In this document: one piece after another, positions 59,460-64,000 of the stretch
Layout: every line of letters starts with the position of its first letter
Position numbering within the stretch: the first letter of the stretch is position 1
Assembly (NCBI GenBank): GCA_037178855.1
Contig: JASJZC010000002.1
Location: forward strand, 3,100,001-3,164,000
Source: Oscheius sp. JU75
Lineage: Eukaryota; Nematoda; Chromadorea; Rhabditida; Rhabditidae
DNA: 64,000 nt
Direction of reading: 5' to 3'
Notes under the pieces: generated by a model
What the model was told of the DNA's origin: nothing
What the model saw: only the letters and a program-made list of their open reading frames with translations
Database searches by the model: none
Translations under genes and position numbers: made by a program

Positions 59460-59935
59460 TTCGCCTGAAAAAATATCCGTGGTAATGAATAAAATCGGAG
59501 GGAGAAGAAGATAGTGTATCGGGCGATCGACTGCCGGTGAATGAGCCGATATCCCACATTTCAAAAGACGATGCACATTAATAAACGGAGGACAGACGTT
59601 TTTAGGCAGTTGCGCAAAGCTCATCCGGCTCGGACCAGTATGGTCCGATGCCTGACTTGTATTGCTTGAAAATGGTCTCCACAACATTTTGCGACGAACT
59701 ACCATGTTTCCGTTTCTAAATACACGACAAAATAGTGCGGAAAAAAATGTAAGGGCCAGGAAGATTTCAGTAAAGAACATTTAGTTCAACGATGTTTCCC
59801 GCGCTACGCAAGGTTACGATATTCATCTGCGTGCCAGTTCAAACCCAAGTTTTTTTTTCTCAGTCTTTTTTCTTACTGAATAAACTGTTTAGGAGCTGCC
59901 ATTGTGACAGGAGTCAGCTGCCACCAGAAGACAAT
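59460..59935. promoter_or_regulatory. Shared upstream region of divergent ATP1A and RAB1 genes
   Basis: 476 nt separate the two start codons, so both promoters must lie here or in first introns. No TATA box or known motif could be assigned by eye. Confidence 0.4.
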
Positions 59936-60842
59936 ATGGAATAGTGGGTTGTTTTACTTCCTACATTTAGGAGACTTATGGTTTTTGTATTTGGCTCCAA
60001 GCACAGGAACCTGAAACGAGATATCCTATTTGAGGGTACTAAAACTTGATTTTTCAGCGACTACCTGTTCAAATTTGTGGTCACGGGAAATTCAGGAGTT
60101 GGAAAGTCGTCGCTAATCACCCGCTTCGCCGATGACACTTACCTCGAGAACTACATATCAACAGTCGGCGTTGACTTCGTACGTTTCTTTCACTCATCCA
60201 GCCCAGAGTTCCATTTTCAGAGAATTCGTACACTGAACATCGATGGAAAATCGGTCAAACTACAGATTGTAGGCTGTGAAGTGTTTTTGTCACCTAAGCA
60301 TTTTTTCCAGTGGGACACAGCCGGTCAGGAGCGCTTCAGGACGATAATCTGCAGCTACTATCGAGGAGCACATGGAATTATCATTGTCTACGATATCACA
60401 GACCAGGTGAGATTGAATTCGCCGCTATTTTTCTAGCAAAAGATCAGAAATCCTTCCGCGATGTAAAGCTGTGGCTCGATGAGGTTGAACGGCACGCGAG
60501 CGAGAATGTCTGCAAGGTGATCGTCGGAAACAAGTGCGACCTGAGTGCTCATCGTGCCGTCGACTGGGCCGACGCCTACGAAATGGTCCAGACGTTCTGT
60601 CCCGAAGGCGTCAACTTCATCGAGGCCTCGGCCAAGACCGCTCGGAATGTTAACGACGTACGTTTTGTTATTTTCACTGTAAAATTTCAGCTTAGGTCTT
60701 CAACAAGCTGGCGGCCGACCTGATTGCCAAGAAAGGACCCGTAGCCTACACGGACGGAGCTCCTTATCCATCCAGCCTCAATCTACACACCTACAGTTCG
60801 TGCCTCGACGAGAAGAAATCTAAAAATTGTTGCAAGTTGTAG
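59936..60842 (+). CDS. rab-1-like: Rab1-type small GTPase
   Basis: Regulator of ER-to-Golgi vesicle traffic. Six exons join in phase: 59936-59943, 60058-60178, 60221-60268, 60311-60406, 60448-60657 and 60696-60842, giving 209 residues. The tiny first exon encodes only MEY, completing the MEYDYLFKF start typical of Rab1. P-loop GNSGVGKSS, effector [31 protein letters not shown] and EASAKT are intact. It differs from animal Rab1 at usually fixed sites (VVTGNSG for LLIGDSG, ICSYYRG for TSSYYRG, helix after NKCDL), so it may be a diverged second Rab1 copy. The end is KNCCKL, a CCxx-type prenylation signal instead of the usual terminal CC. Confidence 0.92.
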
Positions 60843-61361
60843 TCTTTTTTTTATACTTGATTGTAATGTTTTATGTATCAGCATTTTAATACATCTTTTT
60901 ACCCCAGTGGACTCGTTGGATCCGCGATGACATGTTGCAAGTTTTGTCATCGAATCGTTGATCCAATTAGCTCTCAAGGATCTCGTGGTCAGTCATGCCG
61001 AAATCCTCCAAAAATAGGATCCAAAGAAATCAGTTGTCACGATGGCTGACGAAAGTCTTCCATCATTTTCGCACAAATTATCTCTCGGAAAAGTACAGGC
61101 ACGCGCCGCGCATAGCAAATATCTTGTTTGCTGATGCAATGGGTGCGGGTCCATGATATAAGCCCGCAGTCTTCTGGAACGGGCAGTTTCACTGTCAGCT
61201 GCTCCTCCTATCACTTTGTTTTTGAGCTGTGAATCTTATACAGGTGGCTTTTTCGTGTGGTTTACCGTTCACTCTGTGTAACCCACGTTATAGTGTGTTC
61301 ACAAAAAACAACCAGATGACCAGGAATCGCGGGCTTTTTTTGTCCTTTTCCGTATTTTCAG

Positions 61362-61835
61362 TTATTTTTCCGTTTTCTTTTTTGTTAAACAACAGGTAAA
61401 ATTTATTGGAATAAAGTAAGAAACGACTTCTCGCTCATCTTCGTCCAAAACACTCCCCTCGGACACAAAAGGAACAATATCTTGAATATTGACCGGGGAA
61501 GTAGCAAAGTTGAGGTCTTCGCGACGAATGAATTCTTCTTCAACATAAGAAAGATGTTTCAAAAGAAGAACATTGAAATTCAAATCAATTTTGAGCTGCG
61601 CGAATCCGCGCCAAAAAATGCTCGCGACTCCTGGTCGTTTGGTTGTTTTTTTTTGTGAATACACTATACCTTTTGTATGTTGCAACATACCAGGAACATT
61701 CTCACGTCCAATGCTTCCAAAAATGGATGCTTGCATGAAAAGTTGTACCGTAGGTGGGATTCTTTGCACAACTCGGCGAAAATATGTTCGACCCCAAAAG
61801 GAAGTAGTACGGGAACAGAATTGACCATATTTCAA
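61362..61835 (-). CDS. Unidentified 157-codon open frame
   Basis: A single open frame without obvious introns. It contains RRVVQRIPPTVQLFMQASIF and FWRGFAQLKIDLNFNVLLLK, then an acidic end and TKKKTEK. No start context, signal or domain is recognised. It could be a retained transposon fragment or a chance frame in AT-rich DNA. Confidence 0.25.
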   Translation of the reverse strand: MKYGQFCSRTTSFWGRTYFRRVVQRIPPTVQLFMQASIFGSIGRENVPGMLQHTKGIVYSQKKTTKRPGVASIFWRGFAQLKIDLNFNVLLLKHLSYVEEEFIRREDLNFATSPVNIQDIVPFVSEGSVLDEDEREVVSYFIPINFTCCLTKKKTEK

Positions 61836-63194
61836 CTCATTTTCAAGGTTAGGAGATTTGCTTTTACACTGATAAGCTCAATTGAAGTGGTCAGAACGAG
61901 AAAAGTACCCAAAAACGATGAGTTTTGAATAGGGAGGTCGACTCTCGTTAGGCCAGCGCCCGTCTCTTGATCCTAGAACCGTAAACACTAGCAAACTCTC
62001 AAAAAAGGTCACGATTTCGTCGTGTTTATCACGCATCCTTGTCCCCGAAACACCTCTCCTTGTGGGAGAAGAGACCAAACGTCTTTTTGGAAGAGAGACA
62101 CTTTCAACGAAAACCCCAACTTTAACAGTCTCCCATAAATCGCCTCCGTTCCCATTTTTCGCGCGCTCCTTCTTGCAGAATGCCTTCTATCTCACGTGTT
62201 CTTCTCCTCGTGTTTGATCAAAGGAGTCTGTCCCGGACACGCGCCTACAACCCACTAATCTCTAATGACCTCCGTAAAACAGGGATGCCTCCTGAAATGA
62301 GAAGAGAGATAAGGAGTGACGTCTCCTTTCGGCCGTCTCTCACGCCTACTGGTCGAGAGAAACAGACAGCGTAAAAGACAGTTTTTTCGTTTCAAAGATC
62401 GTTTCTCTACTGCAAGAGAGAGAGAGATAGCTGTCTGGGAATGTTGCAGACCAGTACCAGTCGGTCTCTCTCTCTCGTCTCTTGCAGACAGACAGACAAG
62501 TGAGTCAAGTAACAGACAGTCAGAGAGCGTCGGTGCCTTTTTGTCCTTGCAGACAGTATGAGTTTAGTTTACAGTCTGCCTAGATGGAGAGAGAGAGAGA
62601 GAGAGCGACAGATATTCCGGACACAACCAGAAAGTTATCACGTCGTGAAATGACGTGGCACTGACACTTCGAGTGACAGTTATCTATTCATTTTCGTAAA
62701 ACTTCAGTTACCGCTTATCAGTCCCCCAGTTCCTCTTGAACACTTGTGTAAACATCCCCTTTACAATTTGAACAACTGATAGTCACATGGGGTGTGGTCA
62801 CTCTAGGATCATGACAGGGGTTCGGCGAAGATCTAGCTCCTTGAAAAAGGGTTCAACAGCAATATAGAGAGTTCTTAAAGCTCTCAGCTTGACTCTTGAC
62901 CCTTACTCTCATATTCCACTAGTTTTGATGATGATACAATCTCAACTGGTCACGGTAGTTATCTTGAATTAAACGTGTTCCTCTAGTTTGACTCTTGTGC
63001 CGTTCTTCGATAGTCTGCTAGAACTGAATTAAGACAGACTGTCTCGGTGAAGCTGCCATTGCGTTCCTGTGGATCCCTCACTGTTTCCGTACTCTTCAAC
63101 AAGTCTCTTGTTTGTTTCTCTCTCACGGAACCATCCCTAAACAAAGGTCAGCTGTCCCTTCGTTATCATTCCCGCCTCTCCCGCTCTCGACAGG
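61836..63194. other. Intergenic with purine-rich simple repeats
   Basis: No gene supported. Contains GA-type simple sequence (for example 62587-62605) and CTCTC/GACAGACAG tracts around 62410-62510. Confidence 0.45.
62587..62605. repeat. (GA)n microsatellite
   Basis: About nine uninterrupted GA units; a TCTCTCTC tract lies nearby at 62465-62476. Confidence 0.85.
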
Positions 63195-63682
63195 ATGCGT
63201 CCAGCCCAGCTTCGTCCGCTTATCCGTCGTCTCCTAAGCAGCTGTGAGACACCCGGGGTCAGTCCAGTTCTCCCCCAACCATTATACTTTTCCCCATATC
63301 CCAATCGTCACAATTGTCAGCACTGTTTTGATGACATCGAAGGCCGTCTATATCATCCTCTGCACTCTTTTCTGGGCGGAGTCGGCGAGATTGGGCGGGT
63401 AGAAAAGAACATGTGGCGCAGACGGATTGACGGCCCAGCCACGAGCACTCTCTCTCTCTCCGTGTCTAGCCAGCCAGCTGGACCCTTGTCGCTTTTCCGC
63501 CAAAAGATTTCGCTTCCTCCTTCTCCTTCTCTTACTTTTCTGCTCTTCATTCGAATAATTTTCAGTGGGTACCCGCTTTTCTCGAAGAAAAAGCCATCAA
63601 GATGTCTCAGGACCGATTCCCTCACTTTGGAACAGCCGCCATTCACGTTGGACAGGAGCCCGAGCAATGGGACATGAACCAG
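63195..63682 (+). CDS. cth-like: Cystathionine gamma-lyase, 5' end (runs off window)
   Basis: PLP enzyme of transsulfuration (cystathionine to cysteine). Exon 63566-63682 encodes HFGTAAIHVGQEPEQWDMNQ, matching the start of the CTH fold just before the VVPPISLSTTF segment, which is not in the window. The usual start would be the ATG at 63602 (MSQDRFPHF). An upstream exon 63195-63257 joins in phase and adds MRPAQLRPLIRRLLSSCETP plus WVPAFLEEKAIK. The first part is Arg-rich with no early acidic residue, like a mitochondrial presequence. Both starts may be used. Only the first ~60 codons are visible; the rest lies beyond position 64000 or in an intron that starts at 63683. Confidence 0.82.
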
Positions 63683-64000
63683 GTGGGTCACAGATCAAGC
63701 CATATCGTCTAATCAGACCAGTTTGCCTCCAGGGGCAAATTTTGATCCAAATCTTCAGTTAGACCTTTCTTTACACTACGAGAGAATCAAAGTTCACTTT
63801 GAGGGCGTCATGGGAAGGGTCTAGGAAGAATTTCTGGTCTCACTGAACAGCGGAGAGACCAAGGCTGTTGACTCATTTTTTTGAGTATGGCGTTTCGGAA
63901 AGGTTTGAATTCACTGGAATTAGAACAAGGTCTGACTCTCCTCCAAAAACCAGTTACCTCTGGGAAGCTGTTAGTAAAAGAGCCTCTTTGCTCAGTCAGT

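Overview
The window is from a small-genome animal, most likely a nematode or close ecdysozoan relative. Protein-coding genes have many very short introns (34-60 nt, gt...(t)ttncag). Intergenic distances are small. Gene content includes a secreted protein with two C-type lectin domains and a CUB domain, a nematode-type LACT beta-lactamase-like protein, and a minus-end kinesin of the KLP-3/KIFC3 type. No ribosomal RNA, CRISPR or bacterial operon signal was seen. Species cannot be fixed from the sequence. Exon models were built by eye from reading frame, splice sites and phase; for the named genes the exon lengths sum to a multiple of three.

Layout: 0.5-1.0 kb, C-terminal part of an unidentified + gene; 2.3-2.8 kb, small unidentified + gene ending 7 nt from the stop of a convergent kinesin-14 (2.8-5.1 kb, -). 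7.3-10.5 kb, CLEC-CLEC-CUB secreted protein (-) with a 443-bp foldback element in an intron. 11.1-11.6 kb, coiled-coil gene (+), then a broken Merlin/ISXO2-type transposase (11.6-12.3 kb, -). 12.6-14.9 kb, LACT-type protein (-). 15.0-16.6 kb, two unidentified small + ORFs. 17.3-19.3 kb, two mitochondrial-membrane genes in tandem (HIG1-domain and FAM162 family, -). 21.4-24.0 kb, trimethyllysine dioxygenase (+). 25.0-28.1 kb, CDC73/parafibromin (+). 28.3-29.9 kb, multi-pass membrane protein (-). 30-35 kb, small unidentified genes. 35.6-36.4 kb, decayed coding-like DNA. 37.5-39.1 kb, D-type cyclin (-). 39-48.8 kb, gene-poor DNA with a diverged inverted repeat. 48.9 kb, tiny secreted protein. 50-52.5 kb, cytochrome b5 reductase, an unresolved gene and a small membrane protein (+), convergent with a peroxisomal acyl-CoA thioesterase (52.5-54.6 kb, -). 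55.4-59.5 kb, Na+/K+-ATPase alpha (-), divergent from a Rab1-type GTPase (59.9-60.8 kb, +). 63.2 kb to the edge, 5' end of cystathionine gamma-lyase (+).

The genes are mostly unrelated housekeeping functions, as expected for a compact eukaryotic chromosome. A loose metabolic theme is visible: carnitine synthesis (TMLHE), peroxisomal acyl-CoA hydrolysis (ACOT8-like), cytochrome b5 reduction, two mitochondrial membrane proteins and transsulfuration. Clustering by function cannot be claimed. The only operon-like pair is FAM162/HIG1, on one strand with 182 nt between them.

No clearly new molecular system was found. The best leads are strand-polarised GACAG/CTGTC islands in long introns and spacers, extreme 3'-end compaction, a foldback element with a near-perfect 8-bp target duplication, a D-type cyclin that seems to lack its second cyclin fold, an altered ouabain-site residue in the Na+/K+-ATPase, and targeting signals in ACOT8, TMLHE and CTH.
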